Positions 1 through 7,626 of a stretch of 59,698 bases of DNA are shown here, piece after piece. The first letter of the stretch is position 1. Each line of letters begins with the position of its first letter. The stretch covers positions 1-59,698 of the forward strand of contig NZ_ANHX01000064.1 in NCBI RefSeq assembly GCF_000316035.1, in the 5' to 3' direction. Position numbers and translations under genes: made by a program. This stretch comes from Paenibacillus sp. PAMC 26794 (GTDB lineage Bacteria > Bacillota > Bacilli > Paenibacillales > Paenibacillaceae). The notes beneath the pieces are model-generated. The model did no database searches, was not told where the DNA came from, and saw only the letters and a list, made by a program, of their open reading frames with translations.

Positions 1-1610
1 TTTTGTATTGTGAAAACACTTGTTGTTGCATTATAAGTTAGTGATGTAAATTGGTTTGGAGTAATATTTAGAATATTTGATCCAGAAGCAATTGTCTGCG
101 GTTGAATATTACCATTAAAGAATGAGTCTACAAACGTAGGAGTTGCACCTGTTGCGCCGGTTACCCCAGTAGGTCCTGTTCCACCAGTAGATCCTGTCGT
201 TCCGGTTACCCCAGTAGCCCCTGTTCCACCAGTAGATCCTGTCACACCGGTTACTCCAGTTGAACCCGTCGCTCCCGTGGATCCGGTTGTTCCCGTTCCG
301 GTTGCACCTGTCGCTCCGGTTAACCCAGTAGATCCTGTTCCACCAGTAGCTCCAGTCGTTCCGGTTGCACCTGTGGCGCCAGTAGCCCCTGTTCCCGTCG
401 CACCTGTGACACCGGTTACTCCAGTTGCTCCCGTGGATCCGGTTGTTCCCATTCCGGTTGCGCCGGTTGCGCCAGTTAACCCAGTAGATCCTGGTCCACC
501 AGTAGATCCTGTCGTTCCCGTTACTCCGGTGGCTCCTGTATCACCAGTAACTCCAATCGAACCTGTGTCCCCAATAATTCCGGTCGTGCCCGTTACGCCT
601 GTTGCTCCTGTATCGCCAGTAGTTCCAGTTGCTCCCGGCGCACCTGTATCTCCAGTAATCCCAGTCGTGCCCGTTGCTCCGGTCGCTCCCGTTACCCCTG
701 TCACACCTGTATCTCCAGTGATTCCAGTTGCTCCTGTCACGCCTGTTGCACCCGTATCTCCAGTAACTCCAGTCGTTCCCGTTACGCCTGTTGCACCCGT
801 ATCTCCTGTGATTCCGGTTGTTCCAGTCACGCCTGTATCTCCAGTGATTCCAATCGTTCCTGTTACTCCTGTCGCACCCGTATCGCCAGTGACTCCGGTC
901 GCTCCCGTTACACCTGTCGCACCTGTATCGCCAGTAACTCCGGTCGCTCCCGTTACACCTGTCGTACCCGTATCTCCAGTGATTCCAGTTGCTCCTGTCA
1001 CGCCTGTTGTACCCGTATCTCCAGTAATTCCAGTCGTTCCGGTTACTCCTGTTGCACCTGTATCTCCAGTGATTCCAGTTGCTCCTGTCACGCCTGTTGC
1101 ACCCGTATCGCCAGTAGTTCCAGTTGCTCCCGGTGCACCTGTATCTCCAGTAATTCCGGTGGCTCCCGTCACACCTGTCGCACCCGTATCGCCAGTAACT
1201 CCAGTTGCCCCTGTTACGCCGGTTGTACCCGTATCACCGGTGATTCCGGTCACCTCACCTAACAACTCCTGAGATACCAGACGATGCGCAGCTACCAATT
1301 CTCCATTCTGATTTTTTCCCCATACCGAAATTTGTACTTCTGCCACGGCAACATCACTCGTTGTAAAGACCATTTCAAACCCATTAAAGTTAGCATAATA
1401 ATCTTTGGTTATCACTTTGTTCGGCATAACACTGAACAAATCTTGAATATACAATGTACGAACACCATCTAAATGATAGCCTTGAACCAAAACCGTGTAG
1501 ATACTACTTTCATTCCGATTATCCAGCTTTACCGTAACTCTCTGGGTGGGACGCACACCACTTCCCGCAACGATATTATTCTCTATAGGACCTGTTGATA
1601 GAACAGCCAT
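1..1610 (-). CDS. Collagen-like Gly-X-Y repeat protein, 3' end beyond window
   Basis: The gene reads leftward off the window edge, so the C-terminus is missing. The start ATG at 1610 follows an AAAGGAGG site. About 110 N-terminal residues (beginning MAVLSTGPIENN) form a non-repetitive head. They are followed by roughly 370 residues of uninterrupted Gly-X-Thr triplets, mostly GIT, GDT, GAT, GVT and GTT, often in a 15-residue order GIT-GDT-GAT-GVT-GAT. After about position 150 the collagen stretch ends and a Ser/Thr/Asn-rich C-terminal domain starts (ATPTFVDSFFNGN). This layout resembles BclA-type exosporium or spore-surface filament proteins of Bacillus and Paenibacillus. The threonine-rich triplets are potential glycosylation sites, as in BclA. 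Spore location is inference. The long open frame on the plus strand is only its mirror. Confidence 0.9.
   Translation of the reverse strand, partial: MAVLSTGPIENNIVAGSGVRPTQRVTVKLDNRNESSIYTVLVQGYHLDGVRTLYIQDLFSVMPNKVITKDYYANFNGFEMVFTTSDVAVAEVQISVWGKNQNGELVAAHRLVSQELLGEVTGITGDTGTTGVTGATGVTGDTGATGVTGATGITGDTGAPGATGTTGDTGATGVTGATGITGDTGATGVTGTTGITGDTGTTGVTGATGITGDTGTTGVTGATGVTGDTGATGVTGATGVTGDTGATGVTGTIGITGDTGVTGTTGITGDTGATGVTGTTGVTGDTGATGVTGATGITGDTGVTGVTGATGATGTTGITGDTGAPGATGTTGDTGATGVTGTTGIIGDTGSIGVTGDTGATGVTGTTGSTGGPGSTGLTGATGATGMGTTGSTGATGVTGVTGATGTGATGATGATGTTGATGGTGSTGLTGATGATGTGTTGSTGATGSTGVTGVTGSTGGTGATGVTGTTGSTGGTGPTGVTGATGATPTFVDSFFNGNIQPQTIASGSNILNITPNQFTSLTYNATTSVFTIQ
150..1260 (-). 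repeat. Coding Gly-X-Thr repeat tract (9-bp and 45-bp periodicity)
   Basis: The tract is a run of 9-bp triplet units with a higher-order unit of about 45 bp (15 residues). Synonymous variation is heavy at third codon positions while the glycine and threonine positions are kept, which points to selection on the protein rather than recent DNA expansion. Such tracts commonly vary in length between strains. Confidence 0.85.
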
Positions 1611-1854
1611 TCTTTAGATGCCTCCTTTGTCAGTATACATTCACCTGATCGAGATCATCTTATATGGATATGCATACTACGAGTTCATCGTGATGTATAA
1701 ATCGCCCTTTTTAGGCCATCATCATGACCGGGCTCAAGACTCATGTTCCTCATAAAATGATTGTTTGGAAGGCGGCAAAGGAAACCACATTGGCATAAAT
1801 GCCTGTCGCCGGAGACAAATAAATCAGCAGCACTGCTCTCCCATAAATATTCAT
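1611..1854. other. Intergenic, no gene seen
   Basis: Leader of the collagen-like gene (its ribosome binding site is at 1620-1627) and the space behind the pst operon. I see no coding frame with a ribosome binding site and no recognisable RNA. Confidence 0.5.
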
Positions 1855-1900
1855 TAAAAAAGCATAACCCCCCGAGCTACCTCACTCGAGTGTTATGCTT
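1855..1900 (-). terminator. Rho-independent terminator of the pst operon
   Basis: Inverted repeat AGCATAAC...GTTATGCT with inner CGAG/CTCG pairing. On the minus strand it is followed by a T-rich run (TTTTTT). It lies about 50 bp after the pstB stop. Confidence 0.75.
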
Positions 1901-1952
1901 CCTTCTGATTCTATAAATCTATCTCTATCTCATACTCCATCTAATGTAACAA

Positions 1953-2708
1953 TTAACCGAAACGACCCATAATGTATTCTTGCGTCAGACGATTGTCCGG
2001 GTTCGTGAAAATATGCTCCGTATCCCCGTGTTCAATCATGTTCCCCAGATAGAAATAAGCCGTATAATCCGAGATGCGTGCCGCCTGCTGCATATTATGG
2101 GTAACAATGACGATCCGCAGATCCCTCTTGAGCTCAGTAATCAATTCTTCAACCTTACCCGAAGATACCGGGTCAAGTGCAGATGCCGGCTCATCAAGCA
2201 GCAGAATCTGCGGATCAACAGACAAGGCGCGGGCGATACATAGACGCTGCTGTTGTCCGCCAGAGAGAGACAGAGCTGACTCATGCAGTCTGTCTTTCAC
2301 TTCGTCCCAGAGCGCAGCACGACGCAAGCTTTTTTCCACAATTTCATCCAGTGCCTTCTTACTCTTCGTACCACGGTAGCGGGGGCCAAACGCGATATTG
2401 TTGTAGATGGACTTGTGAAAAGGATTTGGCTTCTGCCACACCATGCCAATCTTCTGGCGAAGCTTGATTACATCGGTTCCAGGCTCATTCAGATCGTTAC
2501 CGTCCATCCAGATATGTCCCTCTGTACGGGAACCGGCAATCTCGTCGTTCATCCGGTTCAGCGACCGGAGGAACGTGGATTTACCGCAACCAGATGGCCC
2601 AATAAGAGCCGTTACGCTTGCTTCAGGAAATGTCAGGCTAATCTGCTTGACCGCCTGGAAATGTCCATAATATATGCTTAACTGTTCCGTACCAAAAGGT
2701 ATGGCCAT
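1953..2708 (-). CDS. pstB: Phosphate ABC transporter ATP-binding protein PstB
   Basis: Cytoplasmic ATPase that powers phosphate uptake through PstC-PstA. The 251-residue length is usual for PstB. Walker A GPSGCGKST is at residues 37-45, the PstB-typical QKPNPF segment is near 92-97, the signature LSGGQ is at 148-152 and Walker B ILLLDEP is at 168-174. The ATG follows AGGAGG at good spacing, 12 bp after pstA. It is the last gene of pstSCAB. No phoU follows, unlike the arrangement in many bacteria. Family assignment is secure. Confidence 0.97.
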   Translation of the reverse strand: MAIPFGTEQLSIYYGHFQAVKQISLTFPEASVTALIGPSGCGKSTFLRSLNRMNDEIAGSRTEGHIWMDGNDLNEPGTDVIKLRQKIGMVWQKPNPFHKSIYNNIAFGPRYRGTKSKKALDEIVEKSLRRAALWDEVKDRLHESALSLSGGQQQRLCIARALSVDPQILLLDEPASALDPVSSGKVEELITELKRDLRIVIVTHNMQQAARISDYTAYFYLGNMIEHGDTEHIFTNPDNRLTQEYIMGRFG

Positions 2709-2720
2709 GTTGGTTCCTCC

Positions 2721-3614
2721 TTATTTCGAAGCTGTCATACGGCGGAATACAACCCTACCGATCCAGCGTGCACTTAGATTGAACGCCAGCACGAGAATGA
2801 CAAGCACGGCGGACGCCCCTGCTGCCACTTCTTTGGAATCTGGCCCAATGCCTTCACTATTCACTTTCCAGATATGGACAGCAAGTGTCTCTGCCGGACG
2901 GAAAGGATTAAGCGGTGATCTTGGACTCGTCGGATTCCAATCTGTAAAGTCCAATGGTGGACTACTCATACCTGCGGTGAACATCAGCGCGGCTGCTTCA
3001 CCGAAGATCCGGCCCGATGCCAGGATCGTACCCGTAATCAAACTCGGCAATGCCACCGGCAACAGAATGGAAGTAATGATTTTCCACTTGGACAGCCCAA
3101 GCGCCAGACCTGCTTCCTTCTGCTCCTTCGGAACAGCCCGGAAGGCCTGCTCCGTTGTCCGTACCATCAGTGGCAAGTTAAAGATCGCCAGAGCCAAGGC
3201 ACCCGAGATCAGGGAGAAACCAAGACCAAATTGATTTACTAGCAGCAAGAGGCCAAACAAACCGATAACAATGGAAGGGAATGATGACAATACTTCAACG
3301 ACCAGACGAATGAAGCTGGTAATCTTACCTGGCTTGGCGTATTCCGCCATGTAAATTCCGCCGCCCCATCCGAGTGGAATGGTAACAATCAAGGTCAGAA
3401 CAAGCAAGAATACGGAGTTGAAGAGTTGTGGACCAATCCCGCCGCCACCCTTAAGCAACTGTGGTGCGCTTGTCAGGAAGTTCCAGCTAATATGCCCAAT
3501 ACCTCTATACATGATGAAGCCAAGCAGACCGAGCAATAGAATAACAATGAACAGGGCCAGTACAACGATAACGGATGTTGCAATTTTATCTACCGTCTTT
3601 GCCTTCATTTTCAT
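2721..3614 (-). CDS. pstA: Phosphate ABC transporter permease PstA
   Basis: Inner subunit of the phosphate channel. It has 297 residues with about six membrane helices, the first near residues 12-38. The cytoplasmic coupling loop characteristic of binding-protein-dependent permeases lies in the EAGLALGLSKWKII region. Its ATG overlaps the pstC stop by 4 bp (ATGA), so the two are probably translationally coupled. A GGAG site is about 10 bp upstream. It pairs with PstC and is driven by PstB. Confidence 0.96.
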   Translation of the reverse strand: MKMKAKTVDKIATSVIVVLALFIVILLLGLLGFIMYRGIGHISWNFLTSAPQLLKGGGGIGPQLFNSVFLLVLTLIVTIPLGWGGGIYMAEYAKPGKITSFIRLVVEVLSSFPSIVIGLFGLLLLVNQFGLGFSLISGALALAIFNLPLMVRTTEQAFRAVPKEQKEAGLALGLSKWKIITSILLPVALPSLITGTILASGRIFGEAAALMFTAGMSSPPLDFTDWNPTSPRSPLNPFRPAETLAVHIWKVNSEGIGPDSKEVAAGASAVLVILVLAFNLSARWIGRVVFRRMTASK

Positions 3615-4519
3615 ACCCGGTTTCTCCTTTCAAGCAGGCGAACCAGAATGACGAAGACAAAGGTCATCACCAACAGGACAAGCGCCATACTCCACAGTGC
3701 ATTGTTATGAACAGAACCCATCGTGGTGTTACCCATGCTGAGTGTAATTACACTTGTTAATGTTGAAGCTGATTCAAGCAAGGATGTTGGAACATGCGGT
3801 GCATTACCGATAACCATCTGCACAGCAAGTGCCTCACCAAAAGCACGGGCCATACCCAAAACGACACCTGTCAACAAAGCTGGCAAAGTCGTTGGGATAA
3901 TGACACGGTAGATGGTTTGCCAGCGAGTGGCACCCAGTGCGTAGGAGGATTCACGCAATCCTTTTGGTAACGCGGACAATGCATCGGCCATAATACTTGT
4001 CACCGTAGGAAGAATCATTACGGCGAGAACAAGACATCCGGCTGCAATCCCGACGCCTGTTCCACCAAAGATACTGCGAAGCAAGGGTACGATGACACTC
4101 AGACCAATAAATCCGTACACAACGGATGGAATTCCGGACAAGAGCTCAATCGCAGGCTGCAAGATCTTTTTCCCTTTACCCGGGACAATCTCTGTCATGA
4201 ATAGCGCTGCACACAGTCCAAGCGGACTTGCGATCAATGCTGCAAGCAAGGTTGTAATGAAAGAACCTGTGATGAACGGCAATGCCCCGTAGAAAGCAGG
4301 TTCCCCAGTTGGATTCCACGTTTTCCCACCAAGGAATTCGCTTATGCTTATCCCATTTTGGAAAAATGTCGATAGTCCCTTGGACGCTACAAAATAAACA
4401 ATGGAAAACATGACAACGATCAGGAAAACGACACAAATCGACGTATAGATCCGTCCCGTCCACTCTTCCCAATAATGTTTCTCTTTTAAGGGCCGGCGCG
4501 GTTTCAACTTGTTATTCAT
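3611..4519 (-). CDS. pstC: Phosphate ABC transporter permease PstC
   Basis: Second permease subunit, 302 residues from the chosen start (MNNKLKPRR). It has a membrane helix near residues 20-45 and the coupling-loop motif ESSYALGATRWQTI typical of PstC. The open frame extends upstream to 4555. I prefer ATG 4519 because AAGGGGGAA sits 6-7 bp upstream, but ATG 4546 behind AGAAGG is also possible. It overlaps pstA by 4 bp and is separated from pstS by a hairpin at 4610-4638. Confidence 0.95.
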   Translation of the reverse strand: MNNKLKPRRPLKEKHYWEEWTGRIYTSICVVFLIVVMFSIVYFVASKGLSTFFQNGISISEFLGGKTWNPTGEPAFYGALPFITGSFITTLLAALIASPLGLCAALFMTEIVPGKGKKILQPAIELLSGIPSVVYGFIGLSVIVPLLRSIFGGTGVGIAAGCLVLAVMILPTVTSIMADALSALPKGLRESSYALGATRWQTIYRVIIPTTLPALLTGVVLGMARAFGEALAVQMVIGNAPHVPTSLLESASTLTSVITLSMGNTTMGSVHNNALWSMALVLLVMTFVFVILVRLLERRNRV

Positions 4520-4609
4520 TACCGTTCCCCCTTCGGTCTGTTCCATAACAACCATCCTTCTATAGTAGAATTAATGCAAAATATGGGATTATTTCAGAGC
4601 AAACCGCGT

Positions 4610-4638
4610 AAAGAGGCGGGACCTAAGTCCGCCTCTTT
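4610..4638 (-). terminator. Intra-operon hairpin between pstS and pstC
   Basis: Perfect 10-bp stem AAAGAGGCGG / CCGCCTCTTT with a 9-nt loop, 24 bp after the pstS stop. No strong U-run follows on the minus strand. A stabilising or partial-termination hairpin that lets the binding protein be made in excess over the permeases is the likely role (inference). Confidence 0.65.
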
Positions 4639-4661
4639 CGCTGTATGCGCAAGTTCAATGA

Positions 4662-5588
4662 TTACTGAACCACATTACCTGCTGCATCGCGTTTTACTTT
4701 CATACCTGACATTGGAATGTATCCAAGTTCTGTCACGTCGCTTTGTTGAATTTCATCACTCAGGATGTAGTCGAGGAACGCTTTTGTAGCTGCATCTGGC
4801 TCACCTTTTGTGTACATGTGCTCGTAAGCCCACACTGGATAAGTTCCTGCTTCTACGTTCTCAACTGTTGCTTCTACACCTTCGTATTTCAACACTTGCA
4901 AGCTGTCATCCAAGTAAGACAGGGCAAGGTAACCAATAGCACCTGGCGTTTCAGATACCAATTTTTTTACGTTACCAGAAGAATCTTCTTGAATCGAACC
5001 TTGGATATCATCCATTTTCGCACCCAATGCATACTTCTCAAAAGTTGCACGAGTACCGGAACTACTCGGACGGTTTACAATAACGATTGCTTGATCCGCA
5101 CCACCAACGTCTTTCCAGTTCTTCACTTTACCGGAGAAAATATCGATCAGTTGTTGCTTCGTCAAACCTTCTACGCCTGCATCTTTGTTGCTAACTGGAG
5201 CCATAGCTACTACGGCTACTTGATGGTCAACCAGTTCTTTTACTTTGGCTTCGTCCTCCAGTTTCTCTTCTGCAAATACATCAGAGTTACCGATTGTAGC
5301 TTGTCCGTCAGATACTTGTGTCAAACCAGTACCACTACCGCCACCTTGAACTTGAACCGTTACGTTCTTATATTCATCAACTGCCATAAATTTCTGTCCA
5401 GCTTGTTCTACCAGAGGTAGCAATGCTGTCGATCCGACTGCCAGAATGTTACCGCTAAGCTCAGTAGCAGCTTCTCCTGATCCATTGCTTGCGGCACCCT
5501 CTGTACCAGCGTCATTTTTCGATCCGCATGCAGCGAGCACCAGTACGAACGTTAAGGTCATCAAAATAAACGGCAACTTTTTAAACAT
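4662..5588 (-). CDS. pstS: Phosphate-binding lipoprotein PstS
   Basis: Extracellular phosphate receptor of the Pst importer. It has 308 residues. The signal peptide is a lipoprotein type: basic MFKK, a hydrophobic stretch, and lipobox LAAC, which puts the lipidated Cys at residue 21. Phosphate-loop segments typical of PstS are visible (GSTALLP, GGGSGTG, SSSGTRATFEKYAL). The ATG follows GGGGGAGG. It is the first gene of pstSCAB, and a candidate Pho box lies about 110 bp upstream, so phosphate-starvation control by PhoP is expected. Confidence 0.97.
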   Translation of the reverse strand: MFKKLPFILMTLTFVLVLAACGSKNDAGTEGAASNGSGEAATELSGNILAVGSTALLPLVEQAGQKFMAVDEYKNVTVQVQGGGSGTGLTQVSDGQATIGNSDVFAEEKLEDEAKVKELVDHQVAVVAMAPVSNKDAGVEGLTKQQLIDIFSGKVKNWKDVGGADQAIVIVNRPSSSGTRATFEKYALGAKMDDIQGSIQEDSSGNVKKLVSETPGAIGYLALSYLDDSLQVLKYEGVEATVENVEAGTYPVWAYEHMYTKGEPDAATKAFLDYILSDEIQQSDVTELGYIPMSGMKVKRDAAGNVVQ

Positions 5589-5696
5589 GTTTTGTTTTCC
5601 TCCCCCAATGTGGTGATGGCGTTTTGTGAATTTGTTTGTTCACCATCAACTCTTTACTTATTGTAGTTTCGGTATGTCATCTTAAAATCAGTGTTT

Positions 5697-5713
5697 TGTA
5701 AACGCAATGTTAA
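5697..5713 (-). promoter_or_regulatory. Candidate PhoP box upstream of pstS
   Basis: Read on the minus strand: TTAACA, 5 bp, TTTACA. These are two direct TT(A/T)ACA hexamers with the 11-bp period of Bacillus PhoP boxes. A possible -10 (TACAAT) lies at 5660-5665, about 31 bp downstream. The four-repeat array of a full B. subtilis box is not obvious, so affinity is uncertain. Confidence 0.55.
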
Positions 5714-5754
5714 AAATATCGGTTGTATATTGAAAATCATCTGAGACCAATTGC

Positions 5755-5898
5755 GCTGAAGTGGCCGCTTCGGGAACGGGCGTTGTTTCAATCGCTGTTA
5801 TCCCCGGATTTATATGATTTACTTTTTCTATGGAATACATCCGGGGATAAAGGCGAACGCTTCGCTTTTCCACAATCGTTCCGTTCCCTGCGCTGTGT
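5755..5898 (-). repeat. Dispersed hairpin element family 1, copy A (subtype a)
   Basis: Shared core on the minus strand: GAAGCG, TTCGCC, TTTATCCCCGGAT, a variable loop, then ATCCGGGGATAACAGCGAT. The 12-bp inverted repeat arms are at 5798-5810 and 5839-5850. Flanks match copies B and E/G. The open frame running through it (KRSVRLYP...) is a by-product and not a gene. Confidence 0.8.
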
Positions 5899-5953
5899 TA
5901 GCGCTCGTTGGATCTCAGGCATTTCAAATCTCCTGCCTGGGAGTAGGCCAAAG

Positions 5954-5980
5954 AAGGCCAGCCTACAATGGGCTGGCCTT
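5954..5980. terminator. Strong inverted repeat, possible terminator
   Basis: 10-bp perfect stem AAGGCCAGCC / GGCTGGCCTT with a 7-nt loop. No long T-run follows on either strand. It lies between repeat copy A and arsB and its role is uncertain. Confidence 0.4.
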
Positions 5981-6045
5981 ATGAAATGCTTAGATACTTA
6001 ATTGAAATAGTTCATTTCTTCTATAGAAGAAACAAAAGCAGGAAA

Positions 6046-6093
6046 TAAAAAAACTGCCCCACTGCCAGTGCGTAGCACCAGCTGTGAGAGCAG
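6046..6093 (-). terminator. Terminator of the arsB-type gene
   Basis: On the minus strand, GCTGGTGC-TAC-GCACTGGC pairs fully when G-U pairs are allowed, extended by an outer CTGC/GCAG stem and followed by TTTTTTT. It lies 56 bp after the arsB stop. Confidence 0.7.
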
Positions 6094-6148
6094 CCTTTTA
6101 CATTACAACAGATTATCTTATTGATACTCAATGTAAAATCAAATTTTA

Positions 6149-7441
6149 CTAACCTAAAATCCAGAGCCACAATGCCAATCCGGCCAACGTGATCAACAGT
6201 GTCGGGATCGTCAGGATAATACCTGCCTTGAAATAATACCCCCATGTGATCTTCATACCTTTGCGGGATAATACGTGCAGCCACAGCAATGTGGCTAGTG
6301 ATCCAATCGGGGTCATTTTGGGACCCAAATCGGAACCAATGACATTGGCATAGATCAACGCTTCTTGAATAATACCTTCGGTATGTGCACCCTGGATGGC
6401 TAGCAGGTTAATCAACACGGTAGGCAGGTTGTTCATCACTGATGATAATACAGCAGCGATGATGCCCATCCCGAGCGAAGCAGCCAGCAGACCATGCTCT
6501 GCTATGGCATCCAGCCAGCGACTCAGATGATCCGTTAACCCTGCATTACGCAGTCCATATACGACGATATACATACCCACGGAGAACACCACAATCGACC
6601 ATGGCGCTTCCTTGATTACCCGTTTCAGATCAACAGCCTCGCTCTTCCGTGCCAGTAAAGCGAACAGCAGCGCAACGGAGCCAACGATAACCGACACTGG
6701 AATCGGCAGAAACTCACTGGATGCATAGGCCACCAGTAACAGCCCAAGCATGAACCAGGCGATTCGGAACATCCGGGGATCGCGTATCGCTTCTTTCGGG
6801 TCACGTGCCGCGGAGATGTCGTAGCGACGAGGTATGCTTTTGCGATAGAACAAGAACAACATCCCTGTACTCGCTACGATTGAGAACAGATTGGGCACAA
6901 CCATGCGTACCGCATACTCCACAAATGTAATACCAAAGAAATCGGCCGATACAATGTTAACCAGATTGCTGACGACTAACGGTAACGACGTGGTATCGGC
7001 GATAAATCCACTCGCCATCACAAAAGCCAGCACCATTCGCTCATCAAACCTCAATGCACGCACCATTGCCAGCACAATTGGCGTCAGAATGAGCGCGGCA
7101 CCGTCATTCGCGAACAAGGCAGACACCGCGGCTCCCAGCAGAATGGAGTAGAAAAACAGTCTGCGACCGTCTCCTCCAGCCAGCCTTGCCATATGAAGGG
7201 CAGCCCATTCGAAGAAACCCGTCTCGTCGAGAATGAGAGAAATCATAATAATGCCGACAAAGGCCAGCGTTGCATTCCATACAATGGATGCCACATCCGA
7301 GGCATCGTTTAAGCTGACAACTCCACACAACAGGGCAATTAATGCCCCACCAGAGGCAGTCCAACCGATACCCAATCCACGAGGTTGCCAGATCACCAAG
7401 GTGATTGTCACTACAAAAATCAGTATTGCTACGTATACCAT
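6149..7441 (-). CDS. arsB: ArsB-type arsenite efflux membrane protein
   Basis: Predicted integral-membrane anion pump of the ArsB/NhaD superfamily that would export arsenite. It has 430 residues and about 11-12 hydrophobic helices. The ArsB-like segments LFANDGAALILTPIVLAM and SVMNNLPTVLINLLAI are both present. ATG 7441 follows AGGAGG by 4 bp. A longer frame to 7468 lacks a better ribosome binding site. No arsR or arsC lies beside it, so inducible arsenic resistance is not shown by context. Another ion-transporter role within the superfamily is possible. Confidence 0.82.
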   Translation of the reverse strand: MVYVAILIFVVTITLVIWQPRGLGIGWTASGGALIALLCGVVSLNDASDVASIVWNATLAFVGIIMISLILDETGFFEWAALHMARLAGGDGRRLFFYSILLGAAVSALFANDGAALILTPIVLAMVRALRFDERMVLAFVMASGFIADTTSLPLVVSNLVNIVSADFFGITFVEYAVRMVVPNLFSIVASTGMLFLFYRKSIPRRYDISAARDPKEAIRDPRMFRIAWFMLGLLLVAYASSEFLPIPVSVIVGSVALLFALLARKSEAVDLKRVIKEAPWSIVVFSVGMYIVVYGLRNAGLTDHLSRWLDAIAEHGLLAASLGMGIIAAVLSSVMNNLPTVLINLLAIQGAHTEGIIQEALIYANVIGSDLGPKMTPIGSLATLLWLHVLSRKGMKITWGYYFKAGIILTIPTLLITLAGLALWLWILG

Positions 7442-7626
7442 AGAGCCTCCTGCTGTACCCTGTATCAATATATTATTTCGTTAATTCAATCTTATACTGT
7501 AAGATTACACCGCCTATGCGCGGAATGACCAGACGATATATTTATACAGGGCAACAGGAACATTGTCTATCTTTATTTTCTTTTAATATAAAATGTGTGG
7601 TGAGTTATGGTGTTCAATCCCAGGAA

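Noticed and set aside
150..1260. Possible CRISPR or tandem DNA array
   Set aside because: The repeats are 9/45-bp coding triplets without constant repeats and unique spacers. Codon third positions vary, which is typical of a protein repeat.
277..1272. 331-codon open frame on the plus strand rich in Pro-Val
   Set aside because: Mirror of the collagen-like Gly-X-Thr gene on the minus strand. It has no ribosome binding site and its periodicity is explained by the real gene.
5688..5873. 61-codon minus-strand frame (KRSVRLYP...)
   Set aside because: It lies in repeat copy A. Similar peptides appear in copies B and D only because the element sequence is shared. No ribosome binding site.
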